64,000 nt of DNA, taken from positions 108,367-172,366 of the forward strand of contig CACZBW010000002.1 in the NCBI GenBank assembly GCA_902779575.1. Direction: 5' to 3'. How positions within the stretch are numbered: the stretch's first letter is position 1; every line of letters starts with the position of its first letter. The notes under the pieces are model-generated. The model was not told the origin of the DNA. It saw nothing but the letters and a program-made list of their open reading frames with translations, and did no database searches. A program made the translations under genes and the position numbers. This document shows positions 1-7,995 of the stretch, piece by piece. Source of the stretch: an uncultured Lachnospiraceae bacterium (GTDB lineage Bacteria > Bacillota > Clostridia > Lachnospirales > Lachnospiraceae).

Positions 1-467
1 GCACCCACTCCGGTAAAAAATGTCTGAAAACCGCATTTTTCCAACACACGCCCGGATGCGGTATTTTCCAGGAGACGGATGCCATACACTTCCGTATTGC
101 CAACCATCTCTGTTATCACAGGAAGAAAACCCTTCACCGCTTCTGTCGCATATCCTTTCCCTGTGAATGCTTTTGCGACATGATATCCGATTTCCCAGTT
201 CCCCTCACCGATCGGAACCAGCTGGACATACCCGATATTTCTGTTTCCATCTTTCGTAATCACCGCATAGACTAACGGGCCTTCTTTGGATTCATACTGA
301 GATATCAAAAATTCAAGAGTTTCCTCTGCATCTTCCAATGTCTCAAAAACCTCATCCGGTACAAATCTTCTTGTGTCTTCATCCAGTGAGTTTTTGTGGA
401 CATCCATTGCCATGTCCATCGTCATTTCAGAAATAATCAATCTGTCTGTTTCTAACAATATTTTCAC
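1..467 (-). CDS. GNAT family N-acetyltransferase, RimJ/RimL type (3' end outside window)
   Basis: The reading frame is open from a GTG at 467 to the window edge, about 155 codons, so the C-terminus is missing. GAGGG lies six bases before the GTG, which decides the start. The protein begins VKILLETDRLII, the usual opening of ribosomal-protein-type acetyltransferases, and carries the acetyl-CoA site WEIGYHVAKAFTGKGYATEA, a variant of the R/Q-x-x-G-x-G/A loop, then the NTASGRVLEKCGF helix typical of motif B. Members transfer acetyl groups from acetyl-CoA to protein N-termini or small amines in the cytoplasm. The substrate cannot be told here. The next gene to the right is another GNAT, but the two are not close homologues. 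Confidence 0.85.
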   Translation of the reverse strand, partial: MKILLETDRLIISEMTMDMAMDVHKNSLDEDTRRFVPDEVFETLEDAEETLEFLISQYESKEGPLVYAVITKDGNRNIGYVQLVPIGEGNWEIGYHVAKAFTGKGYATEAVKGFLPVITEMVGNTEVYGIRLLENTASGRVLEKCGFQTFFTGVG

Positions 468-610
468 GTTTTACCCTCAGCAACTGCTTAAACACTCTGT
501 TATCACTTTCTTACTCGTTCCGTTAAACATATGCTTCCATAATCCATATTGCTCTCCTCGATTATTCTGAAAGGTATTATTTCTTTACAGCAATCTGTCG
601 ATATAATAAA

Positions 611-1060
611 CTACCAGTTCAGTTCAAATACGATCTCCCCATCATTCACATCGCCATTTGGCGCAAATCCAAAGGACTGATATAAATGAATCGCATTGAC
701 ATTACTTTCTTTTGTTGAAAGTCTGATATTGCCTGCTCCGTTTTCCTTAAAATATGAAATTATATGTTTTAAAGCCTCTTTGCCATATCCCTGTCCCTGA
801 TATTTCTCGTCGATCATAAATCTCCACAGCCAATATCTGTCATCCGGGTCCTCATAATCCGGTTCAAAAGCAAACATTGTAAATCCGACAGCTATGCCAT
901 CAGAATAGATCACGAACGGTCTTGCAACGTCAGAATACTCCTCAGCTGCCTCTAAAGAACTCTCATTAGACGCTATATACTCCGATTGTGCTTTTGTCAC
1001 TTTCAGGCGGATGCAATCAGACTTATTGTATTGATCTACCGGTTTTAATTCAATTCTCAT
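611..1060 (-). CDS. GNAT family N-acetyltransferase, spermidine-acetyltransferase-like
   Basis: This is a complete 149-residue single-domain GNAT. The acetyl-CoA loop is QGQGYGKEAL, followed by the LSTKESNVNAIHLYQSFGF strand and helix seen in the BltD/PaiA-like branch, whose known members acetylate polyamines. That branch assignment is an inference from pattern; the substrate could be another amine. The ATG lies two bases after the stop of the upstream PNPOx-like gene, so the two are almost certainly translated from one message. The ribosome site is then inside the end of that gene. Nothing is truncated. Confidence 0.85.
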   Translation of the reverse strand: MRIELKPVDQYNKSDCIRLKVTKAQSEYIASNESSLEAAEEYSDVARPFVIYSDGIAVGFTMFAFEPDYEDPDDRYWLWRFMIDEKYQGQGYGKEALKHIISYFKENGAGNIRLSTKESNVNAIHLYQSFGFAPNGDVNDGEIVFELNW

Positions 1061-1062
1061 TG

Positions 1063-1539
1063 TCAGACATTTACGTGAACAGCATTGTAGCCATTCTCAA
1101 ATTCCTTGCCCTTATCGTATTCCTCGATCTCAGAGGCCGATAAATCTCCTTTTCCGTCATAACGATAAAAGCGTCCGCCTGCAGCAATAAACTCCAGAAT
1201 GCAGTAATCCTCATCTTCGACACCTTTCGGATAGTACTTTTCATCTCCTTCATTCCAGAGGAGCTCTCTGTACTTCCTCTCAAAATGCGCTTCAAAATGC
1301 CCAAACAGGCAAAGCCCCTCAAAAGTCGAATCGTCAGAGAAATACAGACAGGCATTCCTGTTCTTCTGCAGACTCCGGACATGAGCTGAACTTGTATTTG
1401 TTGAAATCAGATGCCTGCCCAATCCTTTGTGCCATACACAGAACACTCTGCGGACATTCTGCCTGCCCAATTCGTCCGTATAACCGATTGTCGCAAAAAG
1501 AGAACGATTGACAAGATTCATCATCTCATTCTTTGTCAT
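1063..1539 (-). CDS. Pyridoxamine 5'-phosphate oxidase-like flavoprotein
   Basis: A 158-residue protein of the split-barrel PNPOx-like fold, which binds FMN or related cofactors. It shows the family pattern: an N-terminal helix MTKNEMMNLVNRSLFATIGY, then a strand with RRVFCVWHKGLGRHLISTNTSS, and NACLYFSDDSTFEG in the cofactor region. A longer frame starts 33 bases upstream, but GGAGGAAAATCC sits directly before the ATG at 1539, so the shorter start is chosen. The physiological substrate is unknown; relatives include general stress proteins and small reductases. It is the first gene of a two-gene unit with the GNAT at 611-1060, which begins two bases after its stop. Confidence 0.8.
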   Translation of the reverse strand: MTKNEMMNLVNRSLFATIGYTDELGRQNVRRVFCVWHKGLGRHLISTNTSSAHVRSLQKNRNACLYFSDDSTFEGLCLFGHFEAHFERKYRELLWNEGDEKYYPKGVEDEDYCILEFIAAGGRFYRYDGKGDLSASEIEEYDKGKEFENGYNAVHVNV

Positions 1540-1591
1540 GGATTTTCCTCCGGAGATCCGAATAATAGTCACTGATCACAGAAAACAGCTG

Positions 1592-1840
1592 TTATACCTG
1601 CCAGCTTTTTCCGCAGTTCTGGCAGACCGCCATCTTCCTGTGGATCGTCTTCATTTTATATCTCTTCGGGGCGAAGATCTTCACAATCAATGCCGGTATT
1701 GTAAAGAAGATCCACTTAATGGGAATCCACCACCAGCCAATCAAAAGCCACCAGAAAATCCCATGATGCTGCTCTTTGAGCTGCGTTTCAGTTATAAATT
1801 GTACGCTGACATCTGTGCTTCCGCATTTTGGACATTTCAT
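1592..1840 (-). CDS. Small zinc-ribbon membrane protein
   Basis: An 82-residue protein that starts MKCPKCGSTDVSVQF and ends VCQNCGKSWQV, so two CxxC pairs at the two ends could build one zinc ribbon. Between them lies a very aromatic hydrophobic stretch with several tryptophans (IFWWLLIGWWWIPIKWIFF), probably one membrane span or hairpin. The longer frame to 1912 would overlap the HD gene, and AGGAGCG precedes the ATG at 1840, so the short form is preferred. Function unknown; such proteins are common and uncharacterised in Clostridia. It follows the HD-domain gene on the same strand. Confidence 0.75.
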   Translation of the reverse strand: MKCPKCGSTDVSVQFITETQLKEQHHGIFWWLLIGWWWIPIKWIFFTIPALIVKIFAPKRYKMKTIHRKMAVCQNCGKSWQV

Positions 1841-1895
1841 ACTTTTATCGCTCCTTGTAATCAGATATTCTCCTGTATCTCCCTTGTTTTGGATG

Positions 1896-2312
1896 TCAGG
1901 ACCGGAAATCAAATTCGAGACACAGCCTGTTATAACGGGCCAGCTCGTGAGGCTTGATCTCCTTGGTGGGATCCCCCAGAGAATGGTGGATCACGTCTGC
2001 GTCTTTCAATATCTCATCCATCGGAGAATCAACTTCCGCCTTACTGTCATGATGCCAGATGGCAGAACATATGATATCTGTTTCATCTGCCGATGTTATG
2101 CCAAGTTCCTCCAGCAGTTTCCGTGCATATTCCGCTCCTTTATGTGCGTGGTCATCGTAAGAACCGCTCTTATATGCATACAGATCATGCAGCAGTCCGG
2201 CCATGGCCGCCAGTTCCGCATTTTCACCCCGTTTCTTTGCGATCATGACAGCTGCCAGAGAAACGCCGTGCAGATGGGCAACCGCTGCAGCCCGCTTCTG
2301 GTTATCGTCCAT
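1896..2312 (-). CDS. HD-domain metal-dependent hydrolase
   Basis: A 138-residue HD-superfamily phosphohydrolase. The signature is visible as a histidine near residue 15, the HD pair in GLLHDLYAYKSG, and the distal IWHHDSKAEVDSP and DADVIHHSL blocks that complete the metal site. HD proteins cleave phosphomonoesters or diesters of nucleotides and coenzymes; the substrate cannot be predicted from this short form. The ATG at 2312 is kept because an in-frame stop lies a few codons upstream. The purine-rich AAAGGGA is immediately adjacent to the ATG, so initiation may be weak. It precedes the zinc-ribbon gene on the same strand. Confidence 0.8.
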   Translation of the reverse strand: MDDNQKRAAAVAHLHGVSLAAVMIAKKRGENAELAAMAGLLHDLYAYKSGSYDDHAHKGAEYARKLLEELGITSADETDIICSAIWHHDSKAEVDSPMDEILKDADVIHHSLGDPTKEIKPHELARYNRLCLEFDFRS

Positions 2313-2442
2313 TCCCTTTAAGACTTTATGGATTTATTTCTGCAGATCCTTTATTCTGCTCATTGTCCTGCCCTCCCTCTGCCTCTCCCCGGCCTGGATA
2401 TTATAGATCACAGCATCCCGATTCCCATATGACCAGGTTCCG

Positions 2443-2724
2443 TTACCTTACTCTGAACCCATACTCATCTTCCACCGGATCCAGCCTGCGGGAATCCATA
2501 TTTTCAATCCTGATATAGCGGCCTTTTTCTATAGCCAGGATCACGGAATCAATCGCTTCCTCCGGTCCCTGGATTTCCATGGTCACAGAACCGTCGTAAT
2601 CGTTATGTACCCAGCCTGTGCAGCCATAACGGTCAGCGGCGCTGCGGGCGCGCCAGCGGAATCCCACGCCCTGCACCCAGCCATAAAAAGTGATCCGTCT
2701 GCGGATTATATATGTGTCAGACAT
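2443..2724 (-). CDS. acyP: Acylphosphatase
   Basis: A 93-residue acylphosphatase, which hydrolyses carboxyl-phosphate bonds such as those in acetyl phosphate or 1,3-bisphosphoglycerate in the cytoplasm. The family signature GWVQGVGFRWRARSAA is present with the phosphate-binding Arg at residue 23, and GWVHN supplies the catalytic Asn at residue 41. Length is normal for the family. An in-frame ATG exists seven codons upstream, but the ATG at 2724 follows the stop of a 43-codon ORF by one base, with GGGTGGG before it. The arrangement points to translational coupling, so this start was chosen. Confidence 0.9.
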   Translation of the reverse strand: MSDTYIIRRRITFYGWVQGVGFRWRARSAADRYGCTGWVHNDYDGSVTMEIQGPEEAIDSVILAIEKGRYIRIENMDSRRLDPVEDEYGFRVR

Positions 2725-2725
2725 A

Positions 2726-2857
2726 TTATCCCACCCGGATTTCATCTAAGCTGTATAATATCTCTTCACTCAGGCCAATTTCCTGTGCAGCCTTATCCTT
2801 CCCGATCATCTCTATCCACGGATGATCTTCAGGATAATATATTGTTTCTGCTTCCAT
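2726..2857 (-). CDS. Unrecognised 43-residue protein coupled to acylphosphatase
   Basis: A short frame with an excellent ribosome site (GGGAGGAAAAGCT before ATG at 2857) encodes 43 residues, beginning MEAETIYYPEDHPWIEM and ending LYSLDEIRVG. It is acidic, has no Cys pair, no membrane span and no signal peptide. Its TAA stop lies one base before the acylphosphatase ATG, which is the usual geometry of coupled genes. I do not recognise the family. It may be a small partner of the acylphosphatase or simply a translated leader that sets its expression. Confidence 0.65.
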   Translation of the reverse strand: MEAETIYYPEDHPWIEMIGKDKAAQEIGLSEEILYSLDEIRVG

Positions 2858-2923
2858 AGCTTTTCCTCCCTTTTGTCCCGTCCGGAACTATAAGTCATAT
2901 TTATCTCTGATGCAGGAAATCTG

Positions 2924-4057
2924 TCAGCCCAGTTTGGCAGAAAAATCTGCGAGAACCTCTGAGATTTTAATCTGCTGCGGACAGACCTGTTCACAGCTCC
3001 TGCACTGCAGGCAGGCCTGCGGACGCTTTTCCTCCGGAAGCGCTGAAAGCGCCATCGGCGCGATGAATCCGCCGCCGGTGTAGGCATGTTCGTTGTAGAG
3101 AGCCAGCAGGGCGGGGATATCCAGCTCCTGCGGGCAGTGGCTCACGCAGTAATGACAGGCCGTACAGGGTACCGTACCTTTTGAGAGCATTTTTTCCGCA
3201 ATACCGAGCAGGGCTTTCATCTCTGCCTCATTCAGCTTTTTATCTTCTGCGAAAGTAACCAGGTTCTTCTCAAGCTGCTCTTCATTGGACATACCGGACA
3301 GAATCACAGTCACAGAAGGGATACTCTGCAGGAAGCGGAAAGCCCAGGCCGGAATCTCCTCGTCCGGCCGAAACTCCTTCAGCTGCGCTTCATACCCGGA
3401 ATCCAGTTTTGCAAGTCTCCCGCCGCGGAGAGGCTCCATGACCCATACCGGAATATTCTGCTGATCCAGCAGCGCCACCTTCTCCCTGCCGTTCTGGAAA
3501 GTCCAGTCCAGATAGTTCAGCTGCAGCTGGCAGAACTCCATGTCACTGCCATAGGCATCCAGGAAACGCTGAAGCACAGGCATGTTTCCGTGACAGGAAA
3601 AACCAAGGTGCCTGATCCTTCCGTTCTGTTTCTGCTTCATGAGATAGCTGTAGATCCCATACTTTTCATCGTCCAGATAGGCGTCGATATTCATCTCGCA
3701 TACATTATGGAAAAGATAAAAATCGAAATATTCAACGCCCAGTTTCTTAAGCTGCCGCTCAAAGATCTCTTCCACTTTGCCCCAATTGGAAGCGTCATAG
3801 CCTGGGAATTTCGTAGCCACATAAAAGCTGTCCCTGGGATAACGGGCCAGCGCTTTGCCCATAACCAGTTCTGAATTCTCTCCATGATATCCCCATGCCG
3901 TATCGTAATAGTTGATGCCATTCTGCATGGCTGTATCGACCATACGAAGTGCAGCGGCTTCGTCGATCCTCCCGTCATCACCGTCAATTACAGGCAGACG
4001 CATAGCGCCGAAGCCAAGCGCGGATAGCTTCATTCCATGGAAATCTCTGTATATCAT
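2924..4057 (-). CDS. Aldo/keto reductase with C-terminal 4Fe-4S ferredoxin module
   Basis: A 377-residue aldo/keto reductase fused to a ferredoxin-like tail. The barrel keeps the tetrad: Asp and Tyr in NYYDTAWGYHG, Lys in VATKFPG and His in YLFHN. The tail has two cysteine clusters, CTACHYCVSHCPQ and CLQCRSCEQVCPQ, enough for two [4Fe-4S] clusters. These enzymes reduce carbonyls with NAD(P)H and the Fe-S tail suggests coupling to another electron carrier in an anaerobe, though the true substrate is unknown. AGAAAGGAAGG lies before the ATG at 4057. It is probably a single-gene unit. Confidence 0.92.
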   Translation of the reverse strand: MIYRDFHGMKLSALGFGAMRLPVIDGDDGRIDEAAALRMVDTAMQNGINYYDTAWGYHGENSELVMGKALARYPRDSFYVATKFPGYDASNWGKVEEIFERQLKKLGVEYFDFYLFHNVCEMNIDAYLDDEKYGIYSYLMKQKQNGRIRHLGFSCHGNMPVLQRFLDAYGSDMEFCQLQLNYLDWTFQNGREKVALLDQQNIPVWVMEPLRGGRLAKLDSGYEAQLKEFRPDEEIPAWAFRFLQSIPSVTVILSGMSNEEQLEKNLVTFAEDKKLNEAEMKALLGIAEKMLSKGTVPCTACHYCVSHCPQELDIPALLALYNEHAYTGGGFIAPMALSALPEEKRPQACLQCRSCEQVCPQQIKISEVLADFSAKLG

Positions 4058-4262
4058 ATGCTGTGCCTTCCTTTCTATGTCATTCGCTTTTCTGTGTGTA
4101 TATCAGGTAATCCATACGGTACCCTGCGCCGGCTTTGATGCAGCTCGTCTGCAAGCTCACAGCGCTGTATTTTCATCTGCTGCACTATCTCATTATAACC
4201 GTATATGCTTTCTTTTGCTAATAGTAATAATGAATCAGAAGTTTCCTTCCATCTCAGCAGAA

Positions 4263-4284
4263 GCGGCGGGACATTTCCCGCCGC
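4263..4284 (-). terminator. GC-rich hairpin downstream of the alcohol dehydrogenase
   Basis: GCGGCGGGA and TCCCGCCGC form a perfect 9-bp stem with a four-base loop about 47 bases after the dehydrogenase stop. No long U-run follows on the minus strand, so it may end transcription poorly or only protect the 3' end. Confidence 0.4.
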
Positions 4285-4330
4285 CTCATCATTCAGGATA
4301 TCAAAAAATTAACAGAACAGATCTTTTCGA

Positions 4331-5515
4331 TTAAAGTGCCATCCGGTAGATATTTGCCATATCCTCTTCGTAGAGAACCTTCGCACTTCCCTGTTTCCCG
4401 CCGCAGGCTTCGCGGCAGCTGCGGGCCATCTCAAGGATCTGTTCTTCGGTCGGGGTGATGCCCAGTTCCCGCATATTGGTTGGCATGCCGATACTCCGAT
4501 AGAATTCCTCCATCTTTGCAATCCCCTCCAGCGCAATTTGCTCGTCTCCCTGTCCCTCATCCTTTACGCCCATGACTTTAATGGCGTAGCGGACGAAACG
4601 CGGCATACACTCTTTGTATACATAACGCGCCCAGCTGGGCCAGATCGCGGCCAGGCCTGCGCCGTGCGTCACGTCAAACATGCCGCCCATCTCATGCTCA
4701 AGCATATGAGTCGCGAAGTCGCCGCCGTCGTTGCCGCAGCCTGTCAGATCGTTGTGCGCCAGGGAGCTCGCCCACATCACTTCCGCGCGGGCTTCGTAAT
4801 TCTGCGGATCGGCGTGAAGGATCTTCGCGTATTTCATAACTGTGCGAAGAACCGCCTCCGCGATCTCATCCGTCAGTTCCATGTTGCCGCCCTGCGTGAA
4901 ATAACGCTCCATCGTGTGCATCATAATATCCGCACAGCCGGACTCGGTCTGATAATCCGGCAGCGTTTTTGTCAGATCCGGATTCATCACGGCAAAGCGG
5001 GGGCGTGCCAGATCATCGTTGTAGGCGCGCTTTTCTCCGGTCAGTTCATTCGTGATGACACAGCTGTTGCTCATCTCACTGCCTGCAGCCGCGATCGTCA
5101 GAATGCTTGCGACCGGGAAACAGCCCACGGCACTGCGTTTGCCCTGGAAAAGCTCCCACACATCGTGATCCGGATCCGCCAGCGCATAGGCAATTGCCTT
5201 TGCCGAATCAATCACGGATCCGCCGCCGACAGCAAGGAGGAAATCAATATCGTTCTGTTTTGCGAGTTCGATGCCTTCACGCACTTTTCCCAGATGAGGG
5301 TTGGGGACTACTCCGCCAAGTTCAACGTGGAAAATACCTGCCTCATCAAGTGATTTTACGACACGGCCGATCAGTCCCGACTTCAGGGCGCTCGATCCGC
5401 CGTAATGAACCAGGACCCGGCTGCCACCGCACGCGCGGACCAGGGCGCCTGCCTGTTTCTCTGTATCTTTGCCGAAGACAACCTTTGTCGGTGCAAAGTA
5501 AGTGAATCCAAACAT
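4331..5515 (-). CDS. Iron-containing (butanol-type) alcohol dehydrogenase
   Basis: A 394-residue group III alcohol dehydrogenase that interconverts aldehydes or ketones and alcohols with NAD(P)H. The nucleotide site is GGGSVIDSAKAIA; the metal ligands are the Asp and His in CADIMMHTMERYF and the two His in HMLEHEMGGMFDVTHGAGLA, matching the YqhD/BdhA branch. A frame extends 34 codons upstream to 5617, but CAGGAGGTTTTAAGA precedes the ATG at 5515, and a promoter lies at 5589-5617 inside that extension, so the shorter start is right. It likely disposes of reducing equivalents or aldehydes in fermentation. Confidence 0.93.
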   Translation of the reverse strand: MFGFTYFAPTKVVFGKDTEKQAGALVRACGGSRVLVHYGGSSALKSGLIGRVVKSLDEAGIFHVELGGVVPNPHLGKVREGIELAKQNDIDFLLAVGGGSVIDSAKAIAYALADPDHDVWELFQGKRSAVGCFPVASILTIAAAGSEMSNSCVITNELTGEKRAYNDDLARPRFAVMNPDLTKTLPDYQTESGCADIMMHTMERYFTQGGNMELTDEIAEAVLRTVMKYAKILHADPQNYEARAEVMWASSLAHNDLTGCGNDGGDFATHMLEHEMGGMFDVTHGAGLAAIWPSWARYVYKECMPRFVRYAIKVMGVKDEGQGDEQIALEGIAKMEEFYRSIGMPTNMRELGITPTEEQILEMARSCREACGGKQGSAKVLYEEDMANIYRMAL

Positions 5516-5588
5516 TCTTAAAACCTCCTGTGTTTCTTCGCCTTCTTTCCGGTTATCGTCATTATGCGCGTCTGCAGATGTCAGTAAA

Positions 5589-5617
5589 ACTATAGCATAT
5601 TCTTTTTTTGAGAACAA
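5589..5617 (-). promoter_or_regulatory. Sigma-A-type promoter of the alcohol dehydrogenase
   Basis: TTGTTC (5612-5617) and TATAGT (5589-5594) are 17 bases apart on the minus strand, about 75 bases before the ATG. The intergenic 5516-5843 otherwise holds only the opposite-facing promoter at 5777-5805. Confidence 0.6.
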
Positions 5618-5776
5618 TGATCCCTCTCATGCCTTCTTATCCTGACTGCTGTTTTCTGTACGCCGTCGGAGCGCAGTCCATGTGCCTGCGGAAGTACCCG
5701 CTTTTATCCGGTCCACACATTCGTCAGCAGCGTATTCTATATGCCAGAGGAAGTACCTGGAAAAGCCGGGGCGGCC

Positions 5777-5805
5777 TTGCAAATACCTGAAAAATCCGTT
5801 ATCGT
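5777..5805 (+). promoter_or_regulatory. Sigma-A-type promoter of the SH3-domain gene
   Basis: TTGCAA (5777-5782), 17-base spacer, TATCGT (5800-5805), ending about 40 bases before the ATG at 5844, with GAAAGGAGC between as ribosome site. Confidence 0.5.
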
Positions 5806-5843
5806 ATGAAGAAATAGAATGATGAAAGGAGCTTTTATCAGCT

Positions 5844-6365
5844 ATGATGAAAAAAAGTATCAGACTGTTTATCCTGACACTGACGGGACTTGGGCTTTTT
5901 GGAAATATCTGCCGTGCGGAGGTCATTCCTGCCCATGGCCCGGGGCAGATCGGTTACCGGGCCGAAATACTGTGCAGCAGCCTGACTGTAAGAAAAGACG
6001 GCAATGCAGATTCCGATGCAGTGAAGACGCTGCATTATGGAGACTTTCTGATTGTGGATAATATACAGTCAGACGGATGGGTAAAATGTTTTCTTGGCGA
6101 CGATGTCAACGGAGGACCTGAAGGCTGGATCAATACGGATTACATTATCATTGACCCGGCCTGGTACCGGACGGATGACACAACGCCGGTATACGCCTGG
6201 AATGATACGAAGGCGCCGAAAGTTGCGCTGCTGGACAAGGATACCACCCTGCCGATTATAAAGGATGAAGGGGACTGGTTCATCGTCAGCCTGCGGGGCG
6301 CAGCGGGATGGGTTCTCAAAAAAGACGCCGACCGTGTTGATACGACAGCCGAAGAGAACAATTAA
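5844..6365 (+). CDS. Secreted protein with two SH3-like domains
   Basis: A 173-residue exported protein. Residues 1-24 form a signal peptide (MMKKS, a hydrophobic core LFILTLTGLGLFG, then CRA-E). Two bacterial SH3 repeats follow: roughly 38-105 (LTVRKDGNADSDAVKTLHYGD, GWVKC, EGWINTDYI) and 110-160 (VYAWNDTKAPKVALLDKDT, DWFIVSLRGAAGWVLKKD). Such SH3 domains usually bind peptidoglycan peptides or sit on cell-wall proteins; no catalytic domain is attached, so it is probably a binding or wall-sensing protein. It stands alone between a divergent gene and a bidirectional terminator. Confidence 0.8.
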   Translation: MMKKSIRLFILTLTGLGLFGNICRAEVIPAHGPGQIGYRAEILCSSLTVRKDGNADSDAVKTLHYGDFLIVDNIQSDGWVKCFLGDDVNGGPEGWINTDYIIIDPAWYRTDDTTPVYAWNDTKAPKVALLDKDTTLPIIKDEGDWFIVSLRGAAGWVLKKDADRVDTTAEENN

Positions 6366-6422
6366 GGAAAGAATTTATACGCTGTTTTTCAGGCCAATAC
6401 CTGATGGCCAGCCGGACTTAGT

Positions 6423-6464
6423 AAAAGCTGAACGTTTCGCAGGAATTACGAACGTTCAGCTTTT
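6423..6464. terminator. Bidirectional terminator between SH3 and amidohydrolase genes
   Basis: AAAAGCTGAACGTT (6423-6436) and AACGTTCAGCTTTT (6451-6464) are perfectly complementary, 14 bp, with T-rich flanks on both strands. It lies between two convergent genes. Confidence 0.85.
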
Positions 6465-6473
6465 CATTTTTAT

Positions 6474-7667
6474 TTATTTCAAGGGCAGACCAAGGTCCTC
6501 CGCGCCAAGCATCGCTGCCGCAGCGTAGAGCTGCGCTGCCTGCCGCATCGCCTGATCATCGGTATGAAAACGGGGCCGGTGAAGTTCTTCTACTGCTTCT
6601 CCTTCTGCCCTGCTGCCGACCCAGAAAAACCAGGAAGGAACATATTCGCCGTACAATGCGAAATCTTCACTGGCAAGTGAGGGCCGCGCATCTGTTATCC
6701 GGCCGGGAGCCGCCGTATCCGCCGCCTTCTTCGCACCTGCAGCCAAATCCGGAAGGTTCCTGACTGTCGGAATCTGCTTTTCCCAGATTATCTCCCATTC
6801 ACATTCATATGCGTCAGCTGTATTCCTGACGATCGCTTCCGTCCTGGAAATACTGCGTTCAAGAGCCACGTCTGAAAGTGACCGGATCGTCGCCTTCATC
6901 TCAACCTGATTCGCGACCAGATTTACGGGACTTCCTCCCTCGATATAGTTGATCGACAAAACAACTGAATCCAGCGGGCTCGTATTTCTGCTGACAATCG
7001 TCTGCAGCGACTGGATCACCGCTGCAGCACAGACAATCGGATCAACATTGAGATGCGGCATGGAACCGTGGCCGCCGCGGCCTTTGATCCGGATGGTCAT
7101 ATTCCGTTTGGCGGCCATGAGCGCTCCATCATGAAGAACTATTTTGCCGGATTCGACGGACGGCCAGTTATGAATGCCGAATATCGCACGGGGATGGATG
7201 CGGTCAAACAGTCCTGCGTCAATCAGCGCTCCTGCACCGGTCGTCCCCTCTTCCGCCGGCTGAAAGATCAGATCCACAGTGTTCCTGAGCAGTCCCTGCG
7301 TCTTCAGTCTGGCAAGAATCAGTACCGCTCCGAGAAGCGACGCCGTATGAAAATCATGGCCGCATGCGTGCATAACGCCCTCGCTGCGGGATTTCCAGGG
7401 ACTTTCATACATCTCTGTCTGCGGAAGTGCGTCAATATCCGCCCGCAGGGCAACTTCCGTTCCGCTCCCGTCTCCGGCAATCCTTGCCAGTACGCCGGTG
7501 GGGGTGCCGGTCTTAAGAAACTCCGCACAGGGCAGTTTTTCCAGAAATGTCCGGATCACACCGCTTGTTCTGAACTCTTCCTTCGAAAGCTCCGGATGCA
7601 TATGGAGATCTCTTTTGATTTGAAGAATCTGCTCAAACTCATCCGGAAGAAGTGTTATTCCATCCAT
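6474..7667 (-). CDS. M20 family amidohydrolase (hippurate hydrolase / N-acyl amino acid deacylase type)
   Basis: A 397-residue metallopeptidase-family amidohydrolase that removes acyl groups from N-acyl amino acids. Metal ligands are visible in MHACGHDFHTASLLGA, the PAEEGTTGAGALID block with the catalytic Glu pair, the IFGIHNWP His, and HRPRFHTDD near the C-terminus. The lid or dimerisation insert (GRGGHGSMPHLNVDPI) is complete, and length is usual. AGAGAGGATCATT precedes the ATG at 7667. It appears to be monocistronic. The exact acyl amino acid is not predictable; a role in salvage of acyl amino acids or peptides is likely. Confidence 0.92.
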   Translation of the reverse strand: MDGITLLPDEFEQILQIKRDLHMHPELSKEEFRTSGVIRTFLEKLPCAEFLKTGTPTGVLARIAGDGSGTEVALRADIDALPQTEMYESPWKSRSEGVMHACGHDFHTASLLGAVLILARLKTQGLLRNTVDLIFQPAEEGTTGAGALIDAGLFDRIHPRAIFGIHNWPSVESGKIVLHDGALMAAKRNMTIRIKGRGGHGSMPHLNVDPIVCAAAVIQSLQTIVSRNTSPLDSVVLSINYIEGGSPVNLVANQVEMKATIRSLSDVALERSISRTEAIVRNTADAYECEWEIIWEKQIPTVRNLPDLAAGAKKAADTAAPGRITDARPSLASEDFALYGEYVPSWFFWVGSRAEGEAVEELHRPRFHTDDQAMRQAAQLYAAAAMLGAEDLGLPLK

Positions 7668-7995
7668 AATGATCCTCTCTATACGTTCTTACAGTAAAAT
7701 CTATAATTCCCGCAGATCGCCGGCAGTAAATACCATCACCGGATACAATGCTCCTCCGCCGCTGTTCCTATCATAACACAAACTCCTGACCAATACCTTT
7801 TCAGCAGAGTATTTTGTCTCCAACTATTTTTCCGGATATGCTGACTCTGAGCGGGTGTATATGGTAGAATAATATTGTTTAATGATCCTTCCTTTGCATG
7901 ACGGAAGGATTATCATATGCATAAAGATACAATGCCATTAGCGGGAACAGAAAACTTCGTCCGGACCTGTGCTTTTTCAAAGGAGGAAACGAAAA
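7668..7995. other. Intergenic region with weak promoter and leader hairpin
   Basis: 328 bases between divergent genes. On the plus strand CTGACT, 18 bases, TAGAAT could be a weak promoter ending near 7870. An 8-bp stem ATCCTTCC/GGAAGGAT (7885-7892, 7903-7910) follows in the leader. I see no further gene. Confidence 0.35.

Noticed and set aside
2812-3087. 91-codon frame in the end of the aldo/keto reductase
   Set aside because: Out of frame with the ferredoxin cysteine clusters; arginine-rich shadow. The real small gene there is 2726-2857.
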